A DNA stretch of 64,000 nucleotides from Caulobacter sp. FWC26 (GTDB lineage: Bacteria > Pseudomonadota > Alphaproteobacteria > Caulobacterales > Caulobacteraceae): positions 1,962,001-2,026,000 of the forward strand of contig NZ_CP033875.1 in assembly GCF_002742645.2 (NCBI RefSeq). Direction: 5' to 3'. Position numbers and translations under genes: made by a program. Shown here piece after piece: positions 57,204 to 64,000 of this stretch. Below the pieces are notes generated by a model. That model searched no databases. It worked only from the letters and a program-made list of their open reading frames with translations, and was not told where the DNA came from. Every line of letters starts with the position of its first letter. Within the stretch, counting starts at the first letter, position 1.

Positions 57204-57231
57204 TCATTCGCGGCCGAAGGCCAGTCAGCTG

Positions 57232-57486
57232 ATGCAGACGCTTGGCCCAAACGAAGCGAAGCCCGCCATGGACGAGACAGTGTGTGCTCCCGCTCAAAGC
57301 GGGGCCCATGAAATGAAGCGGGGTGCTCTTGCCATCCTTCCCTTGGCGTTGGGAGCCAGCGTGTATGGCATGGCCTTCGGTCTTCTGGCTGTGCAGGTAG
57401 GCTTTCCGTGGTGGGGCGTGGGGATCATGAGCGTCTCTAGGGGCATAAACTCAACATCGGTTCGATGTAACGGCCCCGGGAGATAG
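57232..57486 (+). pseudogene. AzlC-family transporter, N-terminal stub
   Basis: EMKRGALAILPLALGASVYGMAFGLLAVQVGFPWWGVGIMSV matches the first membrane segments of AzlC (branched-chain amino acid exporter large subunit); at about 57433 the similarity ends and the frame runs on as SRGINSTSVRCNGPGR to a stop. A full AzlC has about 230 residues. The rest is absent, so a deletion or insertion edge lies near 57433. The 145 bases after it hold nothing recognisable. Confidence 0.65.
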
Positions 57487-57600
57487 CCGTTGGGTCGGCA
57501 AGGCTTTTGACGCTATCTGTCCGCAGCCTCACCCCCCAGATGTTGTGTGTGCCAACCGCTGGGCCGCGGCCGCCTAAGATCCGGATTGAATTTCTGTGGG

Positions 57601-57615
57601 GCTGCATAATGCAGC
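57601..57615. other. Perfect 15-base palindrome GCTGCATAATGCAGC
   Basis: It lies 16 bases past the stop of the GreA-like gene (minus strand) and after the azlC stub. As RNA the hairpin has a loop too small for a good terminator, and no T run follows, so a protein site is as likely. Confidence 0.4.
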
Positions 57616-57630
57616 ACGGCGGGTCCTCGC

Positions 57631-58080
57631 CTAGGCAACGGCCTCAACGGTGAGGTCCCGGCCGTTGAACTGCACGGTTTCACCCGCCCGCGCACCCTCG
57701 ATCGCCTCGAAGATCGGGGCCATCGTGGAAATACCCATGAGCTCACGCCCATGACAGGTAAACCTACTCGTCGACACTGCGATCACGAAGTACTTGCCGG
57801 ACAGCTTGATGACGGCGCCCTCCGCAACGGCTGACTTCGGCCCGAAATCGATCGCACGCAGCTTGTCGAGCTTATCCGCATAATCATCGAGAGTGTCGTC
57901 GAGCGCTTCAGCGAAATCGCTTGCGACCTCGGCTTGCGCCTGCTCGTCGTTCTCTATCGGCTCGCTCCGATCGAGGCGCGCGGTGGAAACGTAATCGAGA
58001 TAGTTGTCTCGAGCGCTGTGTAGTGCGGCCGTCTCAAGCGACAGCATGGTCTCCCGAATGTGGTCTTTGTTCCAGTCCAT
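57631..58080 (-). CDS. GreA/GreB C-terminal-domain-like protein
   Basis: The ATG at 58080 gives 149 residues. The N-terminal half is acidic and helical (RETMLSLETAALHSARDNYLDYVSTARLD...ASDFAEALDDTLDDYADKLDKL). The C-terminal half (FGPKSAVAEGAVIKLSGKYFVIAVSTSRF, then GRELMGISTMAPIFEAIEGARAGETVQFNGRDLTVEAVA) resembles the FKBP-like domain of Gre factors, including the IS-x-x-xP and G-x-x-GE elements. The tip residues of true Gre coiled coils are not evident. It may bind RNA polymerase under stress; this is inference. Confidence 0.7.
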   Translation of the reverse strand: MDWNKDHIRETMLSLETAALHSARDNYLDYVSTARLDRSEPIENDEQAQAEVASDFAEALDDTLDDYADKLDKLRAIDFGPKSAVAEGAVIKLSGKYFVIAVSTSRFTCHGRELMGISTMAPIFEAIEGARAGETVQFNGRDLTVEAVA

Positions 58081-58164
58081 CTTGTCCTCGTTACTTCGTG
58101 ATTTGGAGCCGACGCACATCCTGGGCGATTGCTCGAGAAGCGGTCTCCGCGAACAGCGAACGAG

Positions 58165-58737
58165 TCATTCGTCGCTAATGACGTCTTCGCCCTGGTAGGG
58201 AATTCTGATTAGCCGAGGGTCCCGAATGATGCTCGTGACGAGCCAAACGTAGGACTGTTCTGCAGTATCGAAGCCGAGGATGCTGAATGCGCCCCCGAAC
58301 GGACACGCTGGAAAGTCCGGAAAGCCCTCTCTCAACACGTAGCGCTCCGGATCGCGATCGAACTCGCTTTTATAGACCTTGCGCAGCCCATGCTTGCTCG
58401 GGACGTCCTCGTCGCCAGCCGGGGCTGTCTCGCGGTGCTCGATAAGCCGTTCAGACAGGTCGCGGTGACATATCTCGTCAAATACGTCGAACGCATCGAT
58501 CAGCAGGCCTTTGTGCTCGGTCGCCGGATCGGTGATGGCGTAAATGTTGGACGCGTCTTCGGCCCCGTCCCCGCTTTCGAGACGCAATGCTGCGTCGACG
58601 CGAATGCTGCATGGATCGAGCGTTGATCCGAGTTCGAGATCGACGAGAGCGCCGTCCTTCACGCGATATTCTCGGTCATAGCCTTTCGCCACGAAGGACT
58701 GCACGGCATCCAGAACGTCTGTCACTTGGGTCGGCAT
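58165..58737 (-). CDS. Hypothetical protein
   Basis: From ATG 58737 the product has 190 residues: MPTQVTDVLDAVQSFVAKGYDREYRVKDGALVDLELG, an acidic middle part (DASNIYAITDPATEHKGLLIDAFDVFDEICHRDLSERLIEH) and a C-terminal VLREGFPDFPACPFGGAFSILGFDTAEQSYVWLVTSIIRD. The first half resembles small proteins often labelled phosphoribosylpyrophosphate-synthetase-like in Bacteroidetes, a label with no biochemical support. It follows corA by 94 bp and is in the same direction. Confidence 0.6.
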   Translation of the reverse strand: MPTQVTDVLDAVQSFVAKGYDREYRVKDGALVDLELGSTLDPCSIRVDAALRLESGDGAEDASNIYAITDPATEHKGLLIDAFDVFDEICHRDLSERLIEHRETAPAGDEDVPSKHGLRKVYKSEFDRDPERYVLREGFPDFPACPFGGAFSILGFDTAEQSYVWLVTSIIRDPRLIRIPYQGEDVISDE

Positions 58738-58831
58738 AAACGCACCTCGAATTCGCATTGGAAGGATCGCGCCAGGGCGGAGAGCACGCAATGGCGCATC
58801 GACCAATCAGCGCGCGAAGCGTGGGCTTCCG

Positions 58832-59800
58832 TCATAGCCATTTTGCTCGCTTGAAGCGCACGAACAGGAACAGGCAGAACGTCAACATCAGTCCGAGCAC
58901 GACGAAGTAGCCGTAGGCTGTATCCAGCTCAGGCATGTTCCTGAAGTTCATCCCGTATATCCCCGCTATGGCCGTCGGGACCGCAAGGATGGCCGCCCAG
59001 GCCGCGAGTTGGCGCGTGATGACACCTGTTCTCTGCGCTTCCAGCAGGCTGCTGAATTCGAAAACAGTGGACAACACCTGGAGGAGGCCGTCGACCATGG
59101 ACTGAACGCGATCGACATGGTCCGCGACGTCGTTGAAGTAGGGGCGAACTTCAGCGCTGATGCATGGAAAGTGTCCGCGCACGAGCTTGCGCACCAGCTC
59201 CGCCATAGCGCCGAGCGTACGCTGAAAGCGCGTTAGCTCGCATCGTAAGCCGAAGATGCGGGCGACTTCCTCTCGCCCGAGGAAATCGTCGAGCGACCGC
59301 CTCTCCATCTCGAGAACGTCATCTTCGATCATTTCGAAGATGGGAAGATACTGATCTACGATCCGGTGCAGGATCGCGTGAAGGACGTAATCGACGCCCT
59401 TTCCGAACTGGGCGGGCGAGCCCTCCAGTTGCTCTCGAAGATTGCCCAATGCCCCGGCGTTGCCGTGGCGCACGGTGATGAGGTGGTTATGGCCAGTGAA
59501 GATCGCCGTTTTGCCGTAGCGTATGCGATCTCCAACCAGCTCGGCCGTCTGGGCGACGACGTAAAGCTCGCCATTGTAAACTTCGAGCTTCGGCGGGCAC
59601 ATCGGGTGCATCGCGTTGTCGATCGCCAATGGATGCAGATTGTAGGTCGCCTGAAGCGTCTTCAGTTCGCCTATTGACGGCTCGCTGAGCCCAATCCAGC
59701 AGAAGCCCGAACGGCTCTTGTCGAGCTCGACGCGCTCGTCGATCGCGACTTCGCGGATCCGCCGACCCTCGTTGTAGTAATACGCGGCGATGACGCTCAT
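58832..59800 (-). CDS. corA: CorA-family divalent cation channel/transporter
   Basis: A 322-residue CorA: cytoplasmic funnel (WIGLSEPSIGELKTLQATYNLHPLAIDNAMHPMCPPKLEVYNGELYVVAQTA), long stalk helix, and two C-terminal membrane helices joined by the selectivity motif in IAGIYGMNFRNMPELDTAYGY. The C-terminal RFKRAKWL basic anchor is typical. It transports Mg2+ or Co2+ (some relatives Zn2+). Its ATG overlaps the GST stop by 4 bases, an unusual coupling. Confidence 0.93.
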   Translation of the reverse strand: MSVIAAYYYNEGRRIREVAIDERVELDKSRSGFCWIGLSEPSIGELKTLQATYNLHPLAIDNAMHPMCPPKLEVYNGELYVVAQTAELVGDRIRYGKTAIFTGHNHLITVRHGNAGALGNLREQLEGSPAQFGKGVDYVLHAILHRIVDQYLPIFEMIEDDVLEMERRSLDDFLGREEVARIFGLRCELTRFQRTLGAMAELVRKLVRGHFPCISAEVRPYFNDVADHVDRVQSMVDGLLQVLSTVFEFSSLLEAQRTGVITRQLAAWAAILAVPTAIAGIYGMNFRNMPELDTAYGYFVVLGLMLTFCLFLFVRFKRAKWL

Positions 59801-60501
59801 GCCGGCCTCGCCGGGATGAGCAGGCCCCGCTGCACAGCTGGCCGAGCAAGGCCGCGGTCTAGCCACGCTCGGACGTTCCGGTGATCGTCAAGGCGCAGCA
59901 GGTCGCCGGCGTCATAGCTGCCGACCAGGGCATTGACCCAGCCGAGCGTCGCAATGTCGGCGACGGAGTAGTCCTCGACGATCCAGTTGCGCCCTTCGAG
60001 CTGGCGATCCAACACCCCCAGGAGGCGCTTGGACTCGTCGGCGAACCGCTGCTGAGGCCGCTTGTCCTCATAGTCCTTGCCGCCCCAACGCAGGAAGAAA
60101 CCCAGTTGACCGAACATCGGGCCGATCGCCGACATTTGGAAAAATACCCAACTGAGCGCTTCGTAACGCCTGGCTGCCGCCGCTGGGATCAGTTGGCCGG
60201 TCTTCTCGGCAAGATAGACGAGGATCGCACCGGATTCCCAAAGACCGAGCGGCTCACCGTCCGGACCGGATGGGTCAATGATCGCGGGTATGCGGCCGTT
60301 GGGATTTAGAGACACGAAAGCCGGGTCTTTGGTCTCATTCCGGCTGATGTCGATGAAGTGCGGCTCGTATGGGAGGCCGGTCTCCTCCAGCATGATGGAG
60401 ACCTTGACGCCGTTTGGCGTCGGAGCCGCATAGAGCTGCAACAGATCAGTGTTGGAGGCGGGCCAGCGCTGAGTGATCGGAAACGATGAAAGGTCTGGCA
60501 T
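59797..60501 (-). CDS. Glutathione S-transferase
   Basis: The 234-residue protein is a YghU/GstB-like GST: LLQLYAAPTPNGVKVSIMLEETGLPYEPHFIDISRNETKDPAFVSLNPNGRIPAIIDP (thioredoxin domain with the Asn of TPNG at the glutathione site), ESGAILVYLAEKTGQLIP, then helical EDYSVADIATLGWVNAL. Such enzymes often show disulfide-bond reductase activity with glutathione. It is coupled to corA and lies 133 bp downstream of msrA. Confidence 0.93.
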   Translation of the reverse strand: MPDLSSFPITQRWPASNTDLLQLYAAPTPNGVKVSIMLEETGLPYEPHFIDISRNETKDPAFVSLNPNGRIPAIIDPSGPDGEPLGLWESGAILVYLAEKTGQLIPAAAARRYEALSWVFFQMSAIGPMFGQLGFFLRWGGKDYEDKRPQQRFADESKRLLGVLDRQLEGRNWIVEDYSVADIATLGWVNALVGSYDAGDLLRLDDHRNVRAWLDRGLARPAVQRGLLIPARPA

Positions 60502-60633
60502 GCTGGGCGATCCCACAACGTGATTTCAGCGAAGAAGCGTGACCGCCTGATTGGCTGGCTCGGGGACCGCATCGCTGGTCGATGCGGTCCCGATGCTTAC
60601 GATCCAGGGGCTTAGCCGCGCTGGCCGTTGCAG

Positions 60634-61173
60634 CTATTCCGCTGCCTCTCCGGCGGTGCGCTGAGTGTCGCCAGCGTCATTACGTTTGGGGAGCACCCAG
60701 TTTGCGCGAGGGAAATGGCAGGTGTAGCCACCCGGCCGCTTCTCCAGATAATCCTGGTGCTCTGGCTCTGCTTCCCAGAAATCCCCAACGGGTTCGACTT
60801 CGGTGACCACCTTGCCGTCCCACAGTCCGGATGCGTCAACATCAGCGATCGTGTCTTCTGCGACGCGCTTTTGTTCGTCGTCGACGTAGTAGATGCCCGA
60901 CCGGTATGAGAGTCCGCGGTCATTGCCCTGACGGTTCTTCGTGGTCGGATCGTGGATCTGGAAAAAATACTCCAGGATGTTGCGATAGTTCGTCACCTCG
61001 GGGTCGAAGATGATTTCGATCCCTTCGGCATGCGTGCCATGATTGCGATAGGTGGCGTTTGGCACGTCGCCACCGGTGTAACCCACGCGGGTCGAGACGA
61101 TTCCGGGCTGCTTGCGGATCAGATCCTGCATACCCCAGAAGCACCCGCCTGCGAGAACAGCGCGCTGCTGCAT
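60634..61173 (-). CDS. msrA: Peptide-methionine (S)-S-oxide reductase MsrA
   Basis: MsrA repairs the S epimer of methionine sulfoxide. The 179-residue protein has the catalytic GGCFWG (Cys11), [51 protein letters not shown] and [21 protein letters not shown] (resolving Cys). It begins one base after the msrB stop, so the two repair enzymes are co-translated. It is intact, unlike the paralogue at 42371. Confidence 0.97.
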   Translation of the reverse strand: MQQRAVLAGGCFWGMQDLIRKQPGIVSTRVGYTGGDVPNATYRNHGTHAEGIEIIFDPEVTNYRNILEYFFQIHDPTTKNRQGNDRGLSYRSGIYYVDDEQKRVAEDTIADVDASGLWDGKVVTEVEPVGDFWEAEPEHQDYLEKRPGGYTCHFPRANWVLPKRNDAGDTQRTAGEAAE

Positions 61174-61174
61174 G

Positions 61175-61618
61175 TTAGGCCTCCTCTACTTGATCGAGAT
61201 ATTCACCGTAGCCCGCGGCTTCCATCTCATCGCGTGGGATGAAGCGAAGCGCTGCTGAGTTGATGCAGTAGCGCAGGCCGCCGCGGTCGGACGGACCATC
61301 CGGAAACACGTGACCGAGATGGCTGTCGCCGTGTACTGAGCGAACTTCAGTCCGTACCATCCCATGCGAGCTGTCTCGAACCTCGTTGACGTGCGCCGGG
61401 ACGATCGGCTTGGTGAAACTCGGCCAGCCGGTGCCCGACTCGAACTTGTCCGTCGACGCGAACAACGGCTCACCGGATACGACGTCGACGTAGATGCCCG
61501 CCTCCTTGTTATCGTTGTACTCGCCGGTGAAGGGCCGCTCGGTGCCGTCCTGCTGGGTGACCCGGCGCTGTTCCGGCGTCAGGCGCTCAATTGCTTCCTT
61601 TGATTTCTCAAACTTCAT
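61175..61618 (-). CDS. msrB: Peptide-methionine (R)-S-oxide reductase MsrB
   Basis: MsrB repairs the R epimer. From ATG 61618 the 147-residue protein has [74 protein letters not shown] with catalytic Cys118. Both structural CxxC zinc pairs are absent, so it is the zinc-free form. A redox-regulon box lies 111 bases upstream of its start; it leads the msrB-msrA unit. Confidence 0.96.
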   Translation of the reverse strand: MKFEKSKEAIERLTPEQRRVTQQDGTERPFTGEYNDNKEAGIYVDVVSGEPLFASTDKFESGTGWPSFTKPIVPAHVNEVRDSSHGMVRTEVRSVHGDSHLGHVFPDGPSDRGGLRYCINSAALRFIPRDEMEAAGYGEYLDQVEEA

Positions 61619-61728
61619 GATGGTCTCCAATACTTAGTTAGAGGTCCAGGCACACTACGTTCAGTTTATCTTTGCGGTGGTCGCCTCAACTATCGCAGCG
61701 GCTCCAGTTTTTATCCAATACGTCGTGT

Positions 61729-61745
61729 GTATAGTTTTGATACCG
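61729..61745 (-). promoter_or_regulatory. Redox-regulon box, copy 4 (upstream of msrBA)
   Basis: In the msrB direction it reads CGGTATCAAAACTATAC and lies 111 bases before the msrB ATG, the same distance as copy 1 from dps. It is between the lysR stop (61768) and msrB. Confidence 0.65.
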
Positions 61746-61767
61746 CCCGTGCACTTTGCTTGCGAGG

Positions 61768-62643
61768 TCAACTCCACTCGTAACGCGCTGCGAGTTGTGC
61801 AATTTTCCGTATCTCGACCGGCGCCGTGGACCCTGAAACGGTCGCGATCACCACCTCACGTTCCAGGGCGAAACCCTCAATCGGTCTGGTTACCAAGCCA
61901 GGCGCGGCAGCCGATCGTTCAGGCAGAATGCAAATCCCCCGCCCTTCAGCGACGACACGCTGGACCCAATCATCTCGATCTGAGCGAAAACGAGGGCGGA
62001 CGAGCACCTCCCGCCGAGCGAAGTGATCGAGGATCTGATCGCGGAACTCGCATTTCAGCCGATCCACGAACGGGAAGGCCAGGAGGTCTTCGCCGCGAAC
62101 GGTGTCGGTCTCCGCTAAAGGGTGATTGACGGAGCAGCCCAGCACGAACCGTTCCTTGAACAGGGGCCGGACATCGAGCTTGCGGTCCGGTCTCGATTCG
62201 CGGGGTAGGATGCAAGCATGGTACTTACCTGAGAGCACCTCCGACGTGTCTTCGCTCGACTGTAGCGAATGCAGTTTGATCTCGATTGACGGAACCTCTT
62301 CCAAGGCGCTGTCGAAAAATGTCGTGAAAGCCTTTGGGCCGACCGTCGGAGCGACCGCGACATCGAGAACGCGGTGTCGTCCCATGGCCCAGTTTTCCGA
62401 GTGATGCCTTACGCTTTTCATCGCGACCAGCATGCGGCGGAACTCGAGTTCGACATCCTGACCGAGGCCGGTGAGCCTGCTGTTCTTCCCGTCACGATAA
62501 ATCAGCGGTCCACCAAGTTCTTCCTCCAGGCGGCGGATCGCGCGGGTCAGGCTTGGTTGGGAGACACCACTAAGACGAGCAGCTGCCGTGAAATTCAGCG
62601 TCTCGGCCAAGTTGATGAAATAGCTGACCTGATTGAGTTCCAT
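61768..62643 (-). CDS. LysR-family transcriptional regulator
   Basis: From ATG 62643 the 291-residue protein has an N-terminal winged helix (MELNQVSYFINLAETLNFTAAARLSGVSQPSLTRAIRRLEEELGGPLIYRDGKNSRLTGLG) and a periplasmic-binding-type effector domain (MGRHRVLDVAVAPTVGPK, SGKYHACILPRESRPDRKLDVRPLFKERFVLGCSVNHPLAE). No Cys pair stands at the OxyR positions; one Cys at KCEFRD and one in GICILPER are present. It is divergent from the hydrolase-OsmC gene across an interval with two palindromes and lies upstream of msrBA. It is the obvious candidate regulator of this region. Confidence 0.92.
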   Translation of the reverse strand: MELNQVSYFINLAETLNFTAAARLSGVSQPSLTRAIRRLEEELGGPLIYRDGKNSRLTGLGQDVELEFRRMLVAMKSVRHHSENWAMGRHRVLDVAVAPTVGPKAFTTFFDSALEEVPSIEIKLHSLQSSEDTSEVLSGKYHACILPRESRPDRKLDVRPLFKERFVLGCSVNHPLAETDTVRGEDLLAFPFVDRLKCEFRDQILDHFARREVLVRPRFRSDRDDWVQRVVAEGRGICILPERSAAAPGLVTRPIEGFALEREVVIATVSGSTAPVEIRKIAQLAARYEWS

Positions 62644-62713
62644 AGCCCTTCGGCCCGTGCGCCTGACAGATGCTACCGCTGACTGAACGTCCCCCGCGGA
62701 CGCCCTACAGAAG

Positions 62714-62770
62714 TATGCGCGACGCATATAATCATGACCGAGGGGCTTGTCTATATGCGCCACGCATATA
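62714..62770. promoter_or_regulatory. Two palindromic operators between lysR and the hydrolase-OsmC gene
   Basis: TATGCG-CGA-CGCATATA (62714-62730) and TATGCG-CCA-CGCATATA (62754-62770) are 40 bases apart, on one face of the helix. The half-sites are perfect inverted repeats. They lie in the 233-bp divergent interval, about 70-130 bases upstream of lysR and 105-165 upstream of the other gene, so one dimeric or tetrameric regulator, probably this LysR, could control both. Confidence 0.75.
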
Positions 62771-62876
62771 AAAGAGATGTCCTGCGGTGCTGGGTTTGGT
62801 CGCGAATATGTCGATCGGTTCGGCCGAGTTTGCGCGCTGGCACGCTCGCACCGCGGCGTGTGGGAGGCTCGAAGAC

Positions 62877-64000
62877 ATGGCAGGCACTGCGTTCACGTTT
62901 CTCAACGCGGCAGGTTCACGGATTTCCGGGCGGCTAGAACCCCCGGAGGGAACACCTCGCGGCTGGGCGATTTTCGCCCATTGCTTCACCTGCGGAAAAG
63001 ACAACCGTGCCGCAGTTCACATATCGCGCGCGTTGTCGCGCGCGGGCATCGGCGTCTTGAGATTTGACTTTGCCGGCGCTGGGATCGGCGAGCCGACCGC
63101 CGATGCTTTGAACTTCGCCTCGGACGTTCAGGATATCAGGTCAGGCGCAAAGGCGATGAAGGCCGCCGGTAAGACCCCCTCTCTTCTTATCGGGCATAGT
63201 CTTGGCGGCCTTGCAGCAATCGTAGCCGCGTCAGAGCTACCAGATGTCGCTGCGGTGGCAACGATCGGTGCGCCGGCGGACCTGCACCATATCCTGAGCA
63301 TCTTTAAGCAAGATGACCTCGACGCCATCAGGGAAGACGGGGAAGCCTCGGTCGAAATCGCCGGTCGATCATTCGTGATCAGTCGTAGCTTCATCGAGTC
63401 TTTGCAAGCAATCGATGTGGAGACGGCCATCAACTCACTACGACGTCCGGTGCTGGTTATGCACTCCCCGGTCGATCAGGTGGTTGGGATCAACCATGCG
63501 TCGCGCATCTTCGTCTCCTCGCGCCACCCAAAGAGCTTCATATCGCTTGATACGGCGGATCACCTCCTCAGCGATGCAGGCGACGCGAACTACGCTGCCG
63601 CTATGGTCGCTGCCTGGGCCAACCGCTTTCTTCCGCCACTCGTGGACGACCTCCCGCAAGTTGAAGCGGCGAAGGGCGTGAGCGCCACGGAGACGCTAGC
63701 CGGAAAGTTCCAGCTTATGGTGCGCAGCGGCGAGCACACTTTGTTTGCGGACGAGCCGCCGTCGGTCGGCGGACTTGGCAGCGGATTGTCCCCTTATGAA
63801 TTGGTGTCAGCCGGTCTAGCGGCCTGCACCGTCATGACGATGCGACTTTACGCGAACCGCAAGGGATTTCCGCTTGAGCGCGCGAGCACGACCGTCGAGC
63901 ACATGAAAGTGGCAGATATGATGCCCCCCGATCGCTTCAAACGGACGGTCGTTCTGGAGGGGCCGTTGAGTGATGAGCAGCGTGCGCGGATACTTGAGAT
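62877..64000 (+). CDS. Alpha/beta hydrolase-OsmC fusion protein (3' end outside window)
   Basis: The ATG at 62877, with GGGAGG 9 bases upstream, opens a frame that runs off the window (374 codons seen). Residues about 1-260 are an alpha/beta hydrolase: GWAIFAHCFTCGKDNRAA, LRFDFAGAG, PSLLIGHSLGGLAAIVAAS (nucleophile Ser), VLVMHSPVDQVVGINHA (acid), and TADHLLSD (His). Then comes an OsmC domain: GEHTLFADEPPSVGGLGSGLSPYELVSAGLAACTVMTMRLYANRKG with the first peroxidatic-type Cys in AACTVMT. OsmC proteins reduce organic hydroperoxides. The second OsmC Cys would lie past the window end. Confidence 0.92.
   Translation, partial: MAGTAFTFLNAAGSRISGRLEPPEGTPRGWAIFAHCFTCGKDNRAAVHISRALSRAGIGVLRFDFAGAGIGEPTADALNFASDVQDIRSGAKAMKAAGKTPSLLIGHSLGGLAAIVAASELPDVAAVATIGAPADLHHILSIFKQDDLDAIREDGEASVEIAGRSFVISRSFIESLQAIDVETAINSLRRPVLVMHSPVDQVVGINHASRIFVSSRHPKSFISLDTADHLLSDAGDANYAAAMVAAWANRFLPPLVDDLPQVEAAKGVSATETLAGKFQLMVRSGEHTLFADEPPSVGGLGSGLSPYELVSAGLAACTVMTMRLYANRKGFPLERASTTVEHMKVADMMPPDRFKRTVVLEGPLSDEQRARILE

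Noticed and set aside
40097..64000. A second copy of the guaA 3' end as the right attachment site
   Set aside because: I looked for the terminal guaA sequence on both strands and saw no copy in the window.
40097..64000. Prophage
   Set aside because: Apart from the integrase and the AlpA-like gene there are no phage structural, lysis or replication genes; the cargo is metabolic and stress-related.
40097..64000. EcfG-type general stress promoters (GGAAC-N16/17-CGTT) upstream of the stress genes
   Set aside because: Checked before dps, msrB, grxC, the kinase and GST by eye; no convincing match was seen.

Overview
The window comes from a high-GC alphaproteobacterium and looks like Caulobacter (Caulobacterales). 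This rests on gene content and style rather than on a search: a GyrA tail with a GyrA-box, tandem secreted cyclophilins, queA-tgt, tamA-tamB, a complete ast arginine-catabolism operon, guaB...guaA, tightly overlapping ATGA/TTGA/GTGA gene junctions and frequent GTG/TTG starts.

Bases 1-40096 are ordinary core chromosome. In order: the 3' end of gyrA; coaD; three cyclophilins; an HD hydrolase; a frameshifted endonuclease/exonuclease/phosphatase gene; a lipoprotein; queA-tgt; tRNA-Lys(UUU); a sulfate ABC importer without a linked binding protein (cysT-cysW-cysA); a PilZ protein; an ATP-grasp/alpha-E/transglutaminase cluster; tamA-tamB; an arginine succinyltransferase operon (M20 peptidase-astA-astD-astB-GNAT) behind two tandem operator-like repeats; a LytTR membrane regulator divergent from an acyltransferase; phhA; hspQ; ppx-rlmE-K+ channel; guaB; a MAPEG protein; an RsmB-like methylase; guaA.

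At the 3' end of guaA the character changes. Bases 40097 to 64000 (and probably beyond) look like a mosaic accessory island: a P4-type tyrosine integrase preceded by repeated TGACGGTATA sites, an AlpA-like regulator, a displaced 3' half of tRNA-Leu(CAA), an intact IS21-family element (43232-45780, 7-bp target duplication) that splits an alpha/beta hydrolase gene, and several decayed genes (an msrA paralogue with an amber codon, a frameshifted hydrolase, an oxidoreductase with a large internal deletion, an azlC stub).

The intact cargo is dominated by redox repair and stress functions: Dps, glutaredoxin, a DUF427 protein, a GAF/HWE kinase with a response regulator, a thiolase, a molybdopterin oxidoreductase with its own flavin reductase, NAD synthetase, a redoxin-DM13-MFS operon, a GreA-like protein, CorA, a glutathione S-transferase, MsrA, MsrB, a LysR regulator and a hydrolase-OsmC fusion cut by the window end. 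Four of these operons (dps, the molybdo-oxidoreductase/nadE interval, the redoxin operon and msrBA) carry the same oriented box, GRTATNRAAACTATR. Two copies of a different palindrome, TATGCG-N3-CGCATA, lie between lysR and the hydrolase-OsmC gene. My reading is a co-regulated, mobile thiol/methionine-oxidation repair regulon. The regulatory logic is inferred from sequence only.
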